Of a stretch of 47,946 bases of DNA, positions 38,680-47,946 are shown one piece after another (position 1 is the stretch's first letter; each line of letters opens with the position of its first letter). A program made the translations under genes and the position numbers. The notes under the pieces are model-generated. The model was not told the DNA's origin. It made no database searches and saw only the letters and a list, made by a program, of their open reading frames with translations. This DNA comes from Spirogloea muscicola. Its lineage: Eukaryota; Streptophyta; Zygnematophyceae; Spirogloeales; Spirogloeaceae. Location of the stretch: positions 703,864 to 751,809 of the forward strand of contig WELB01000048.1 in NCBI GenBank assembly GCA_009602725.1, in the 5' to 3' direction.

Positions 38680-38691
38680 CCTCTGATACCA
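38680..38691 (-). other. Primer-binding site of the family-B element
   Basis: CCTCTGATACCA on the plus strand (TGGTATCAGAGG on the minus strand), next to the LTR start at 38,693. Confidence 0.8.
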
Positions 38692-38692
38692 T

Positions 38693-39450
38693 TGTGACGT
38701 TCCTATCCCTACATACACAGTTAGGGTCAGAACGTCCTGTTTGGGTTTCGGACATAGGGTGTTCTGGAGACAACCCTCTGACAGATGAACGCCAGCGCAC
38801 ACAGCGCACAGACGCGCACATAGCGCAGCGGAAGTCTTACCCTTAGGCACCGCCAGAAGGCGGCGACTCGACCGAGGGTCAGCAGCAATCCCCGCAAGGG
38901 GCGCAGCCATGGCACTTACAAAGAGCCGGCGAGGCCAGCAGCGACGAGCTGCGGCGACAGGCTGAGCAGCAGGCGGCAGCAGCAGAGCTGTGGCGTCGGC
39001 TGCGGCAGCAAGCAGCAGCAGGGCTGTGCCTTTCTTGGCATTACGGGTCCGACTGAATAGTCTGGCCTCGGCCTACTACTGATAAGCGTGCCATCTGCCA
39101 CCCCTCCCCCCGAGGGTGTGACGAGGGTTGCCCCAAGGTCCTCCCTCGGAGGGGCGGGCCTGACAAGATACGACGAATCTGCTGGACGCTGCCGCGCGCG
39201 AGCGAAGCAGCGCCTAGCGGATGGAGACAACTCCCGGACGATGCCGCGCGCAAGCGAAGCAGCGCCTGTCGGTACGACTGGCGGACGCTGCCGCGTGCTT
39301 GTGCGGTACGAAGCCCGGAGCCTCAGACCGTACTTAGCCACATACAGTGGAGCAAAGCTTCCGGTACCGTCTGGGACTTCCAGGCAGATACGATACGATA
39401 ATGTAAGGTTACCGGCACCGTTGGCACTCTCATGCCGAGGGTACGTTAGA
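38693..39450 (-). repeat. LTR family B, copy B3, 5' LTR
   Basis: 758 bp. Plus-strand left end TGTGACGTTCCTATCCC. It has the hairpin near 38,848-38,868 and CGAAGCAGCGCCT repeats near 39,205-39,270. The right end GGTACGTTAGA has the terminal CA mutated. Confidence 0.75.
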
Positions 39451-40976
39451 GATCAGGAGGTCATAGGGCTGCTGTGGCGCCTGTCTTGTGTGTTACAAGG
39501 GCTCAGACCGCAGACGTGCGGCCTGCCCATGGAGCCGCTCGGTAGTGCACCAAGCTCTCTGAGCTGTACGTGCGTATTGGTGATGGGTATGGTCCAGTCA
39601 CTTGGTTCGCAATCAAACCACGCACAACAGTATCTGACCAAGGTTTCTTGTGGCGTGGTGACGCCATTGTAGTTCCCAACTTCAATGCCTTGCGCACGAG
39701 TATCATGCAAGAGATGCATGAGCCTCCGTGCGGTGGTCATTGGGTATGGGAAAAACAAAAAAATAAGCTATCCTGCTTCTCTTTTGGTGGCCAGGCTTGT
39801 CCGTACAAGTAAGTCTTCTGTGAGAACTTGTGCCACCTGCCAGCGTAGTAAGGCATGCTCTTACAAGCCTGCCGGGTTGCTCCCACTTTTGGAGACCCCT
39901 CCGTGGAACTGGTCTGATGTAAGCGTGGAGTTCATCACCCAGTTGCCCAAGACGCACAATGGCTATGATGTCATGTCGTGTTTGTGGATAATTTTAGTGA
40001 AATGGTGCGTTATGTACCTACGACCACACGGGTATCCGCTCGGGAAAGCGCTGGCCTATTCGTGGACCGAGTATGGAAATTGCACGGAGAACCCGAGCGC
40101 ATCGTGTCTGCCCGCGATCCTCGCTTCACGTATCAGCTTCTGCGAAGAGTGTGCAGGCTTCTTGGCACTAAGCAATCCATGTCCACTGCTCTCTATGGGC
40201 GAGCCTTCTTCTTACTGCTTGTTACCCGCGAATAGATGGTAAGACCGAGAGGATAAAACGGCTTTTGGAAGACATATTGTGGCATATCAAGGCATTTTGT
40301 GAACCCCAGTCAGACTGATCGGGACGAGTATCTTGCTCCAGCCGAGTATGCTGTGAGCAACGCCTTTCATGAGTCTAGCAAGCACACACCCTTCTTCCTA
40401 AATTATAGTTAGAATTCCCGATCACTTTGCAGGTGGGGAGCCGTAGCGCGTTCCGGCCGCAGTGAGCTTCACGAGTACTCTCCTGGAAGCTCAGCGGAGG
40501 CTAAGCAATTCTTGACAATTGATCAGAACGGCATGAACAGTATGCTGATCCCCGTCGCAGGGATGCGTCCTCTGACGTGGGTGCTGCCCAAGTGCTGTTG
40601 AGCACGAAGCACTTAATCTTGCGGGCTGTCGGTACGCATAACTTGCTACCCAGATGGGTTGGACCCTTTTGTGTAATGCTCCTGGTCGGCAAGGTCGCAC
40701 ATGAGCTTGATACACCGGTCAATGGAAAATCCACAAGGTTCTCCCTGTGTCTTTACTCGAGCCATACCATACGGATGGCCGTGTCCAACCGCCCCCACCT
40801 CCCCTCGTTATCGATGGCGAGAACGACATTCAAGTATGGAAATCTTGTCACACTGGGACAACCTCCGTGGACGTCATAAGTCCCGTGAGTACCTCATCAA
40901 GTGGCTCGGCTATGGGCCTGAGCACAACACATGGGAAGCTGCGGCCCATCTTGCCAATTGTAGTTCCCGCTTACGG
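39451..40976 (+). pseudogene. Ty3/gypsy integrase and chromodomain
   Basis: SELYVRIGDGYGPVTWFAIK, then MHEPPCGGHWVWE and RTCATCQRSKACSYKPAG (HHCC zinc domain), then NWSDVSVEFITQLPKTHNGY (catalytic-core start) and VWKLHGEPERIVSARDPRF. A chromodomain REYLIKWLGYGPEHNTWE lies at about 40,880-40,940. It has several frameshifts, and a 29-bp insertion of LINE tail plus duplicated target lies at 40,191-40,219. Confidence 0.8.
40191..40213 (+). mobile_element. Minimal LINE insertion: 23 bp of 3' tail
   Basis: The 23 bases equal the last 23 bases of the tail at 214-236, from CTCTATGGGCGAGCC through the CTT run. They are flanked by ACTGCT at 40,185-40,190 and 40,214-40,219. Without the insert and one ACTGCT, the integrase frame runs MSTACYPRIDGKTER, matching the family. 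A short retrotransposition product is the simplest reading. Confidence 0.85.
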
Positions 40977-41750
40977 TGTCGGTAACCTTACATGACCGCA
41001 TCGTATCTACCGTTTGGAGTTCCAAATTGTAGCGTTCCGCCCGTCTGGGCGCATCACCCTCTTACTATGTGGTATCTGTCGCGCGGCCCACTTCAGTGTA
41101 TTCTCCCGCGTTGCATTGTCTTCTACCGCCAGCGTCGTGCCGCTTGGCGTGACCCCTGTCTTGCGGTATCCTCGAGGTCCGTCCGTGGACGTCTCATGTT
41201 CTACGGGTCCCTCGCGGTCCGCCCGTGGACGTTATATGTCCACCCTACGGTATCCTCGAGGTCTTCACGTGGACGTGACATGTCCCCGCGACCGATCCTC
41301 TTGAGGCCCGCCCCCGACGGGGTGGGCCTTGAAGCGGCTCCCACACACCCTGGCGGGGGGGTGGCATTGAAGCATCACAATTAGTCGGCTGAGACCGAAC
41401 AGGTCAATTCGATTAGTGAGGCCAGAGAGAGGCAGAGCCCTGCTTGCCTGCTGCCGCAACCGCCGCCACAGCCCTGATGCTGCCGTCTGCTGCCCAGCCC
41501 GTCGCTGCAGCTCGCCGCTGCGGACATCGCCGGCTCTCCGTAAGTACCATGGTTGGTCCCCATGCGGGAATAGCTATCAAGCCAGACCCTCAGTAGAGTG
41601 GCCGCCTTTGGCGGCGCCTCAGGGTGAGACTTCCGCTGTGTGCTTAGTATTGCTTCACTGTAGGGGTTTTGCTTCTAAATCCCCATTGACCGAAGCCAAA
41701 CAGGGCGTACTAAACCCTAACTGCGTGTGAAGGACTTAGGACGTTTCACA
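40977..41750 (+). repeat. LTR family B-like, copy B4
   Basis: Starts TGTCGGTAACCTTACATGAC just after the chromodomain and ends GGACGTTTCACA. It carries CCTCGAGGTC-type repeats in U3, hairpin GCCGCCTTTGGCGGC at about 41,600-41,616 and box GACTTCCGCTGTG. Probably the 3' LTR of the pol at 39,451. Confidence 0.65.
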
Positions 41751-42267
41751 AGTGGTGCCTGTAAGTTTGCTACACCACGTGTAGCTAAGTACAGTTCGAG
41801 GTCCCGGGCTCCGTACTACGTGCACACGCCTCGTGTGACGTTCCCTCCGTTTGTGAGTACATACGGTGCCAGTAACCTTACATGATCGTATCGTATTTAC
41901 CGTTTGGGAGTCCCAAACGGTGCGGGTAATTTGCTACACCCCGTGTAGCTAAGTACGGTCCGAAGCCCCGGGCTTCGTACCGCGCAGCAACGTCGTCCGC
42001 CAGTCGTACTGTCCAAGAGGCGCTGCTTCGCTCGCGTGCAGCATCGTCCGGGAGTTGTCTCGATCCGCCAGGTGCTTCTTCGCTCGCAGGCGGCAGCGTC
42101 CGGCAGATCCGTCGTATTCCCCTGTCAGGCCCGCTCCTCCGGGGAAGGACCTTGGGGCAGCCCTTGTCATACCCTGGGGTTAGGGGTGGCAGAGGGAACG
42201 CTTATCAGTAGCAGGCCGAGGCCAGACTAGTCAGTCGGACCCGTGACGCCAAGAGAGGCACAGCCCT
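41751..42267 (+). repeat. LTR family B U3 fragments, copy B5
   Basis: Contains two versions of CACCACGTGTAGCTAAGTAC or CACCCCGTGTAGCTAAGTAC and the palindrome ACCGTTTGGGAGTCCCAAAC GGT split around AGT, then GCGCTGCTTCGCTCGC repeats. It stops in U3/R at CACAGCCCT, where a 17-bp piece of the A LTR start follows (42,268-42,284). Confidence 0.6.
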
Positions 42268-42284
42268 TGTAATGAACCAGCCGG

Positions 42285-42330
42285 CCAAAAAGTCACAAGC
42301 ACGATGGATGCAAGACCACCTCTGATACCA
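42285..42330 (-). mobile_element. Family-A leader stub and primer-binding site
   Basis: About 34 bp of leader (GTCACAAGCACGATGGATGC) and TGGTATCAGAGG on the minus strand at 42,330-42,319. The rest of the internal region is absent; an A-type LTR start and B-type U3 lie beyond it. Confidence 0.7.
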
Positions 42331-42331
42331 A

Positions 42332-42869
42332 TGTAGTGAATCGCGCCTTGAACACGCAGTTAGAGGGAGAGAGTCCTTATTGTATTCGAGCAAAGGGGGT
42401 TTAGGGGCCAACCCACTACACAAGGAAGCACTAGCGCATAGCGCAGCGGAAGACAGGCCCTGTGGCGCCGCCTTGACGGCGACTCCACCTCCTGGGCGCA
42501 GGCCGGCGCAGCAGGCCCCGCAGCGCAGTGCGGCGGCGGCTGCGGTGGCGAGCAGCGGCAAGGCTGCTCCGAGGCTTCCCGGGCTCGAACTGATTGATGA
42601 GCCTCTGCCCCTGAGGCTCCTTGGTGCCTTCCCGTGCCACCCCACCTCCAGGGGTGTGAGCAGGTTCGCCCAAAGGCCCACCTTGCGGCGGGCCAAAAGA
42701 TCCTCCCTTGAAAGGGCGGACCTTGGCGAAGGGTATTTCGGGACGGGCGGGGCCCGCACTCGGGCGGGCCACTTCCCGGCCAGCCAGCTGGCGGGTCACC
42801 TGGCCCAAATAGTCGGTCATGTAATGCCAACAGAGCCATGTGGCTTAACCAGACAGCTGTTTCATTACA
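42332..42869 (-). repeat. LTR family A, copy A8
   Basis: 538 bp, next to its primer-binding site, so originally a 5' LTR on the minus strand. Plus-strand ends are TGTAGTGAATCGCGCC and TTTCATTACA. Right flank ACTGG. Confidence 0.85.
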
Positions 42870-43176
42870 ACTGGGGTGTGTCCAGCCGTCTCTAGCAGCC
42901 ATGTCTACTACCTGTTACTGTTGCTGCCGGAATCAACTGAATTTGCCCAGTCGTCTCCACCTGCCGTGCGGGCTAGGACGGCAAACAGGAGCAGCCTCAA
43001 CACCTGACTTTGAGATCGTGGGATGGCTTGCTTGTACGGCAAACCTTTCACATCCCGCGTCGGGCATGTGACCACCTCTATGTGTGAGACCCTGCCTAAT
43101 GGCAGGCTCCGGTGAAGAAGTCCACCCCTGGGGAGATCTTGATATTGGGATTTTCTTCCAAGTTCATTGACCATAG
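42870..43176 (+). mobile_element. Family-B internal (protease-like) fragment, left part
   Basis: Reads YGKPFTSRVGHVTTSMCETL, with DLDIGIFFQVH after a frameshift, the same protease-like segment as the minus-strand copy at 37,490-37,630. It is split by a B-type LTR and continues at 44,011. Confidence 0.6.
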
Positions 43177-44010
43177 TGTATAGTCTGGCATCTCTGCATC
43201 CAATCACACAGTTAGAGTCAGAGTGTCCTGGTTTGGATTCGAGCATAGGGTGTTTTGGAGACAACCCTCATAAAGGAGAACGCTAACGCACATACGCGCA
43301 CAGAGCGCAGCGGAAGTCTTACCCTGAGGCACCGCCATAGGGCGGTGACCCTACCAATAGACTTACCGAGAGCTGGCGGGGCCCGCAGCAATGAGCTGCG
43401 GCGACGGACTGGCAGCAGGCGGCAGCAGCAGGGCTGGCTAGGCAGCAGCAGGGCTGTGTCTCTCTCGGGCGTTGGTCGGACTCCAGAGTCTGGCCTCGGC
43501 CCACTACTTGTAGCGTTTCCCCTGCCGCCCCTCCCCAGAGGGTGTGACGAGGGTAGCCCCCAAGGTCCTTCCCCGGAGGGGCGGGCCTGACGAACGGGGA
43601 TACAGGAATACGGATCTAGGGGACTGGCGCGTGCCGCGCGTGGCGCATGCAGCGCATGCCGCGTGGCGCGTGCTGCTCGTGGCACGAGCCTGACGAATGA
43701 GAAGGCGAGTCGCGTAGCGCGTGCTGCGCATGGCGCGAGCCGGACGAATGGAAAGGCGAGTCTCGTAGCGCGTGCTGCGCGTGGCATGCGCCGGACGTGG
43801 CGCGTGCAGCGCGTGTCGCGGGGCGCGTGCTACGCGTGCCGCATGTGGCGCGTGCCGCATGTGCCCAGGGTCTCAGCCATTACTTAAACTTAGCTACACG
43901 GAGTGCAGCGGAGTTGCCCGTACCGTTTGGGACTCCCAAACGGTAATTACGATACGATCATGTAAGGTTACCGGCACCATTGGGAGGCCCAAACGGGGGG
44001 AACGTTAACA
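43177..44010 (-). repeat. LTR family B, copy B6, solo
   Basis: About 834 bp inserted antisense in family-B internal sequence. It has the hairpin near 43,331-43,350, a tandem GCGCGTGC/GCGCGTGG repeat block at 43,625-43,865 and the palindrome ACCGTTTGGGACTCCCAAAC plus GGT at 43,924-43,946. The right end is GAACGTTAACA. Confidence 0.75.
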
Positions 44011-45130
44011 TACAGAATGCCATTCCTTTGGCCTGTATTTGGGCAACACGTGGTTTGTGTGCCGCTGCGGCCTGGGCGTTGACTGATTTGTTCGTTCTCG
44101 CCAGGTTGGTATTCGCTGCTTGATATAAGTGGCTTGTGTGCCACTACACGCCACGACATTGCCTGTATATCAGCTATCAGCTGTGCTGCTGTGCAACACG
44201 AGCTTGCCAGTACCCATTTGTCCGATATGTGAGATATGGGCCCTGGTGTGGTCCAACCCACTTTAAGCTGGTCGAAGCGTAGCCATGTGCCCATGGACGT
44301 CGTGGAATTTCTGGTGAGATCGGTATTGTGTGAAGCCTCGGCATGAGTGATCCCTGCTTTGGTCCTCGCTTTGCCGTACCTCAGGTGTTGGCGGCTGGTG
44401 CGCCCTCACCCTGGTTTGTGCTGAGTGCACACTCCAATTGCTGGCAGTATGGTGCTTGGCATCAAGTGCGATGAGGAATGTGGCTGTCCGCCATCCTCAA
44501 TGACCGCAAGGCCTTGGGCCCTGGTCAGTCGCACTTCAGTGTCACCTACTTCCAGTCGAAGTCCTTGACTCTCTGCAGCTGTTGAATACGTGATATCGCA
44601 GCTGTGGGCTGATTGAGCTTGCTTAATCAAGCTTGGCAGATATTGTCAACGTCCTCTGCAGCCACTGCTTGGTCAATTCCTCGCCAGTATTCCCGTTGTG
44701 ATGACCACGTGTCATGCCACACTTGGTGGGCATGGACAAGACCATGCGGGTCCCAGTGTCCTGCCCGAGTGGCCTGTACCGATGGCCATATTGCTGGGTA
44801 GCGAGAAGTTGACCACTAGCCCAGCGAAGTGCTGAGTATCCCTGTGCACTTGTAGCTAGAGAGCTGCCGGTATTGACTGCCTGCAGCTGGCTAGTGCATC
44901 AGAGTACTCTGGGTGAGTGCTCGTCTCCGCCTCTGTATGTCAAAGTCAAATGGTTGACTTGTTATGGATGCTTTGGAACAGCATCTTTGCACTCTGCAAC
45001 CAACAGCTATTGTTGAAGACGAACCTTCACATGCAACCAGCTTTGGCTGTGTATCTGATTCTGATGATGAGTAATGAGTCTCCCCCTAACTCTGTAGTAC
45101 GTGTGGTTGCCTCACCTGGTGCGGCTCTTG
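44011..45130 (+). mobile_element. Family-B internal fragment, right part
   Basis: Continues 42,870-43,176. The whole is an inverted copy of 36,301-37,800. It shares GLRLEVGDTEV with the other copy when both are read in the opposite direction, but with frameshifts. No intact ORF, and the function of this part is unknown. Confidence 0.6.
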
Positions 45131-45854
45131 ACAAATAGTCACCAAAGTAGTAGGACGTATTTTCGAACTCCTCTGGAAGGGTGCCCCCTCATCCGACGTA
45201 GCTCAATGACGTCCGGCGCTCTGCCGCGATCCTGCCCTCTGTATGAACTGAGTACTCTCGACTGTTGAGAGAAGCAATTTCAAGTGGCGGACTTGCTATA
45301 CAGTACGGGCATAGTGAGCTTCCTCAGTCGCCGTATGGTGCACGTATCCGATTCCTTGTGAAGCACTGTGGTACTCATTGAATGTGCGTCCATCATCGAG
45401 CTCTAAAACACGCTCACTGTCAAGAGCCAACGCCCTTTGCCTGGCATTGTGTGATCGTCTTAGAGAAGCAAGCGTGCTTTGCTTCCTCGATTTGTGAGAG
45501 CTTATCACGACCTTTGTATCACGCCTGGGAAAGTTCCGAGTTGGCTTGTTGCGCGCCGCTCGGACACTTCCAGCCCCGTGTCAGGCTGTGAATCTGGGAG
45601 TCTTTGGCCCCATAAAATGACTCTGTGCTGGTATACTTGGATGACATACTGGTGTCCGTATGACACCCGAGGATCACGAACTGAACCTACAGCTAGTGCC
45701 GCCTTTGCGACGTGAAATTTACTTGTATGCCACGTGTTGTTTGTCACCAGTAGTAGGGCGTATTGTCGGCAAAGACGGGGTTCGGTCGAAACCGAATGTA
45801 GTAGTCAATCATCCTGCATCTGTCTGCAGAGACTGGCGTACAGGCCTGGCTGAG
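45131..45854 (+). pseudogene. Ty3/gypsy reverse transcriptase fragment
   Basis: The catalytic motif is visible as LVYLDDILVSV at about 45,630-45,660 (YLDD), followed by a stop. Upstream, RAYHDLCITPGKVPSW corresponds to the conserved DLRSGYHQ..I.PGD region, in another frame. Heavily decayed. Confidence 0.7.
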
Positions 45855-46100
45855 TGTAATGAACTAGCCGTTTGGTGAAGCCACATGGCTCTGGTGGCAT
45901 TACATGACCGGCCAATTGGGACAAGTGGCCCGCCAGGTGGCGGGCTGGCTTGCCGGGCAGGTGCCCCGCCCAGAGGCGAGCCCCGCCCGTGCTAAAATAC
46001 CCTCGCCAGGATCCACCCGTTCAAGAGAGGACCTTTGGCCTGCCGCAAGGCGGGCCTTGGGGCGACCCGCTCACCCCTGGAGGGGGGGTGGCACGAGGAA
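45855..46100 (+). repeat. LTR family A, copy A9, left part
   Basis: Begins TGTAATGAACTAGCCG and runs to GGTGGCACGAGGAA, where a B-type LTR splits it. It resumes at 47,188. Confidence 0.8.
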
Positions 46101-47187
46101 TGTAACATCTCTGCCCCTTATCTCACACAGAAAGGGTCAGAATGTCCTGGTTTGGATATAAGCATAGGGTGTTTAGTGGACAACCCTCATACAGGAGAAC
46201 GCCAACGCGCATAGAGCGCAGCGGAAGTCTTACCCTGAGGCACCGCCCTAGGGCGGTGACTCTACCATAAACTTACAGAGAGCCGGCGGGGCGGCAGCGA
46301 CGAGCTGCGGCGACGGGCTGGGCAGCAGGCGGCAGCAGCAGAGCTTTAACGGCGGCGGCGGCAGCAGGCAGCAGCGGAGCTGGCTAGGCAGCAGCAGGGC
46401 TGTGTCTCTCTCGGCGCTGGTCGAGCCGTCGAGCCCGCCAGGGCCTACTCCTTGTATAGCGTTCCCTCTGCCACCGCTCCCCCGAGGGTGTGACGAGGGT
46501 CGCCCCCAAGGCCCTCCCCCGAGGGTGCGGCCCGGACGAAGGGACACGGAGAGCGGCGCCTTGGGCGGCTCCAAGGAGGCGCGAAGCGGCGCGTGAACGC
46601 GGCGCTATAGGGGAGGGGCGCCTTGGCAGAGCCAATGAGATACGACGGGGTGCCTTGGGTGGCGCCGAGGAGGCGCGACGCGGCACCTCGGGTAACGCGA
46701 CGCGGCGCCTGGGGCGGCACGACGCGGCAACTCGGGTGGCGCCAAGTGCGCGCGAAGGGGCCCCTCTTAGCGGCACCAAGGAAGCGCAACAGCGGCGCTT
46801 CAGAAAAGCACCAATGAGAGGCGACGGAGCGCCTGAGGTGGCACCAACAAGATGGAGGGGCGCCTTAGGTGGCATCCCCCCCTGGGGCGCGACGGGGCGC
46901 CTCGGGCGGCGCCGCGCGCCGGCTTGGGCCGCGGCGCCGGAGGGCGCGCAAGCACGGTACGGAACCGGGGCCGTGGGCCGCGGCGCCGGGGACGGAGCAC
47001 GTGCAGTACGGAACCGGGGCCGCGGGCCGCGGCGCCAGGGGCGGAGCACGTGTGATACGGGACCGGGGCCTTGGGCCACGGCGCCAAGGCGGAGCCGGGA
47101 CCATTGAAGCGTTCCCGCGGCAAATACAACTACAAACATGTAAGGTTACCGGCACCGTTGGCACTCCCAAACGGAGGGAGTGTTACA
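46101..47187 (-). repeat. LTR family B, copy B7, solo, longest
   Basis: 1,087 bp with termini TGTAACA...TGTTACA. Flanks AGGAA and GGGAA are the probable 5-bp duplication. Hairpin CACCGCCCTAGGGCGGTG is at 46,241-46,258. U3 (46,530-47,090) has many GGCGCC-rich repeats of about 40-60 bp. Long open frames on both strands here are GC-composition artefacts. Confidence 0.8.
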
Positions 47188-47327
47188 GGGAAGCACGAGG
47201 AGCCTTGGGGGCTGAGGCTCGACAGGGAGTTCGGACCGGTGAAGCCCAGGAGCAGCCTTGCTGCTGCTTGCTGCGGGGAGTCCGTGGTTGCGCCCGTAAA
47301 GGGCCAATTGCTGGCTCGCGCCCACGA
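47188..47327 (+). repeat. LTR family A, copy A9, right part
   Basis: Continues GGGAAGCACGAGGAGCCTTG and GGGGGCTGAGGCTCGAC as in A1, and is cut at about 47,327 by the start of the next LTR. Confidence 0.75.
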
Positions 47328-47946
47328 TGTCAAGTTCGGACCTAAACAGGCAGTTTAGAGCCGAATGTGTCTTATTGGATTGAGTGCTTGGGAGTTTAAA
47401 GACAACCACCCGCCACGAGGAAGAACTCCGGCACAGCGGAAGACTTGCCCTGTGGTGATGCGCTAAACAGCTTCTCCACCCACGGGCACACGCTGTAGCC
47501 TTACTTCCCGCAGGACGCCGCCAAGGTCCTCAAGACGAGCCGGCAACGAGCCGCGCGGGGCAGCGGTCTACAGCAGCAGGCAACCGCAGGGCTGCGCGCC
47601 TCTCCGAGCGTCACTGAGTCCCCAGCCCCCAAGGTCGGGTCTCTCTCTGCTCGTGCAATAGTCAGTCAGTGCTTCTCCGTGCCACCCCCCCTCAAGGGTG
47701 TATGGGGGTTGCCCCAAGGCTCGCCCACGAGGAGCGTGCCTGACGAGGGAACCATGAGCTGTCTCCAGCAGGCGCCATGGCGCCGAGCATGGCCGCGGCG
47801 GGCATGCCGCCGAGCATGGCCGCGGGCGGCCATGCCGCCGGGGGCGTCCGGGCCCACGCATGCCGCCGAGCATGTCTGGGCCGAGCATGACGGGAGCATG
47901 CGAGGCCACCCGGACGAACCTGGACGGAACGACAACGGCACGAGTG
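47328..47946 (-). repeat. Another LTR, antisense, running off the window
   Basis: Left end TGTCAAGTTCGGACCTAAAC, then a CAGCGGAAGACTTGCCCTGT box (reverse complement of the shared LTR box). U3 is at the right with CATGCCGCCGAGCATGGCCG tandem repeats (47,756-47,905). It matches neither A nor B closely and its right end is not in the window. Confidence 0.6.

Noticed and set aside
46384-47139. Long open frames on both strands rich in Arg, Ala, Pro and Gly
   Set aside because: They overlap each other in the GC-rich repeats of a B-type LTR U3 and have no domain; the openness follows from base composition.
1-47946. tRNA, rRNA or snRNA genes
   Set aside because: No cloverleaf, rRNA core or spliceosomal RNA sequence was recognised by eye; a covariance-model scan was not possible.

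Overview
This looks like a nuclear contig from a green-lineage eukaryote, most likely a green alga. The host genes have GT-AG introns and plant-like protein sequences. The LTR elements use a primer-binding site of the initiator-Met tRNA type (TGGTATCAGAG). About four fifths of the window is degenerate transposable-element sequence. I see no bacterial gene organisation, rRNA, tRNA or CRISPR array.

Positions 1-19,300 form an island of four host genes set in many 5'-truncated copies of one non-LTR (LINE) superfamily. I could rebuild exon structures with consistent phases for: a ROMO1/Mgr2 homologue (minus, 1,798-2,591, 3 exons, 72 aa); a VMA22/CCDC115-type V-ATPase assembly factor (plus, 8,042-9,614, 6 exons, last exon tentative); eIF2B subunit beta (minus, 9,901-12,394, 9 exons, 420 aa); and an epoxide-hydrolase-like alpha/beta hydrolase (plus, 15,213 to about 17,035, 6 visible exons). 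The hydrolase has Gly where the nucleophile Asp is expected and no recognisable final exon. The LINE copies keep only the C-terminal part of the ORF (CCHC zinc motif, restriction-like endonuclease-like block, conserved ending LLTRGY-stop). Their 3' tail forms a covarying hairpin and ends in a CTT-rich run.

Positions 19,300-47,946 are a nested graveyard of Ty3/gypsy chromodomain elements. One LTR family, called A here, is about 530-545 bp and starts TGTAATGAACCAGCCG. A second, B, is about 760-1,090 bp with GC-rich repeats and a palindrome in U3. There are C-type fragments too. Internal pieces include gag, a CCHC knuckle, aspartic protease (DSGA), RT, RNase H, HHCC integrase and chromodomain, all broken by stops, frameshifts or later insertions. 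Several insertions can be ordered in time from target-site duplications. For example, a 4.13-kb minus-strand element (27,123-31,254) lies inside an older plus-strand LTR with a GGCCC duplication, and a B-type LTR (46,101-47,187) splits an A-type LTR.

The most interesting observations are: the structured LINE tail, including a tail-only insertion of 23 bp with a 6-bp duplication; sense-oriented LINE tails close upstream of the host genes; a covarying stem-loop shared by otherwise different LTR families; the hydrolase without its nucleophile; and an in-frame Ala-rich minisatellite inside gag. Family names rest on motif recognition by eye; no database search was run.
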